Positions 63,429 to 64,000 of a stretch of DNA of 64,000 nucleotides are shown here, in pieces. The translations under genes were made by a program, and so were the position numbers. Below the pieces are notes generated by a model. That model ran no database searches, was not told the origin of the DNA, and saw only the letters and a list, made by a program, of their open reading frames with translations. Each line of letters starts with the position of its first letter. The first letter of the stretch is position 1. The stretch is from Lactarius indigo (taxonomy: Eukaryota > Basidiomycota > Agaricomycetes > Russulales > Russulaceae). Location: assembly GCA_025766275.1 (NCBI GenBank), contig JAFKAC010000054.1, forward strand, positions 62,001 to 126,000, given 5' to 3'.

Positions 63429-64000
63429 TGATGAACAGTACACATAAAGACCATACTCATAGTGAACAAGAGGACTGTGGTGAGATATGGAAGGTGACTG
63501 GAAGCAGAGGTGTACAGGGTGAGTTGCAGTGGAAGCAGGGAAGTCTGGCACACAGAGCAGTGAGAACTGATGGTGGTATTACAAGAGAGGAGACATACCT
63601 GGCACACAGAGCAGTGAGAACTGATGTGAACCAGGGTGTACAGGCAGTCTACTTATACTGTACAGAGGTGTGACACTAGTACAAGGGAAGTAACTACAGG
63701 TCACAGAGTACAAGGGACACATTGTTCTACAACAGGACAAGGGAGTGTGCATATGGAGAACAAGGCGTATAGAACAAAAGGGAGTCTAGACAAGTATGAT
63801 ATCATAGTGACATCACAATAAGGATAATGCTAAAAGGAGAACAAAGGATGAAGTACAATGAAGAGTCTGGAGTAGTCTACACAATGTCATTGTACAGTGA
63901 TGTCATACATGATGCAATGATAAGTGTTAGATTGTACAGATCAAATCTATGTAATCTACAAGTCCAATTAATCTAATCTAAAGCAGTCCATGCTGCAAGT
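63429..64000 (-). repeat. Copia-family F LTR, cut by the right window edge
   Basis: Starts TGATGAACAG on the plus strand and follows the F family LTR up to CAGTCCATGCTGCAAGT, about 40 bp short of its end. It is diverged from the F LTRs. Whether it is solo or the edge of an element, and its target duplication, lie outside the window. Confidence 0.9.

Noticed and set aside
1..64000. tRNA or rRNA genes
   Set aside because: No cloverleaf with B-box GGTTCGA-type sequence or rRNA stretch was recognised by eye; a tRNA scan was not possible here.

Overview
The window is a transposon graveyard and nursery from a filamentous fungus, most likely a mushroom-forming basidiomycete (Agaricomycete). The evidence is a spliced gene with seven 46-63 nt GT-AG introns, a Tnp2/Plavaka-type DNA transposase with 46 and 51 nt introns, Ty3/gypsy chromoviruses, a Ty1/copia element, and no bacterial features. 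I cannot name the species. I see no tRNA, rRNA or CRISPR array.

Layout, left to right. (1) 1-4826: minus-strand gypsy element A, entering from the left edge (pol, gag, 5' LTR). (2) 4827-7565: G-rich minisatellite, 105-bp tandem repeat, second G-rich minisatellite. (3) 7786-19482: a minus-strand Plavaka/Tnp2 transposase split by a complete gypsy element (C, 8886-16905) and a solo LTR (8063-8590). If both insertions and one copy of each target duplication are ignored, the spliced frame is unbroken (3,042 nt, 1,013 aa). (4) 19798-21957: an intact eight-exon gene of unknown function. It converges on a 1.1-kb array of TGACTTTT/AAAAGTCA words (about 22060-23180), with a coiled-coil pseudogene (25757-23109) on the other side. 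(5) About 25890-32715: 5'-truncated gypsy element D, holding a solo LTR. (6) 32878-40017: minus-strand gypsy element E, old and CpG-decayed, followed by a piece of a second Plavaka transposase (40018-40474) and LTR fragments. (7) 40814 to about 61320: an LTR element 'H' with a self-priming signature. Its unrecognised long ORF is cut by four insertions: a short solo LTR, copia element F (44072-50419), gypsy element G (51662-59571), and a solo copia LTR that itself holds a solo LTR of family A. (8) 61321-64000: A-tailed repeat, LTR scraps and another copia-family LTR running off the right edge.

Eight perfect 5-bp target-site duplications fix the order of insertion: AACAC (C), CCTCC (solo B), CATGA (solo in D), GAAAA (short solo), TATGT (F), CTAAC (G), TCCCA (solo F), TGGAG (solo A). 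C, F and G have LTR pairs that are nearly or fully identical by eye, so they are recent. E, and to a lesser extent D, are older, and the stops I checked against G are mostly Arg CGA turned to TGA.

Most interesting signals: (a) the large unknown ORF of element H; (b) a roughly 400-residue C-terminal extension of pol after the chromodomain, shared by D, E and G, which hides a conserved coiled coil in the +1 frame; (c) Tf1-like self-priming in at least four LTR families, with the complementary segment in or on a hairpin just after the TATA box; (d) a conserved GGGTTTT slippery heptamer at the gag/pol overlap of D, E and G; (e) the palindromic TGACTTT array between convergent genes.
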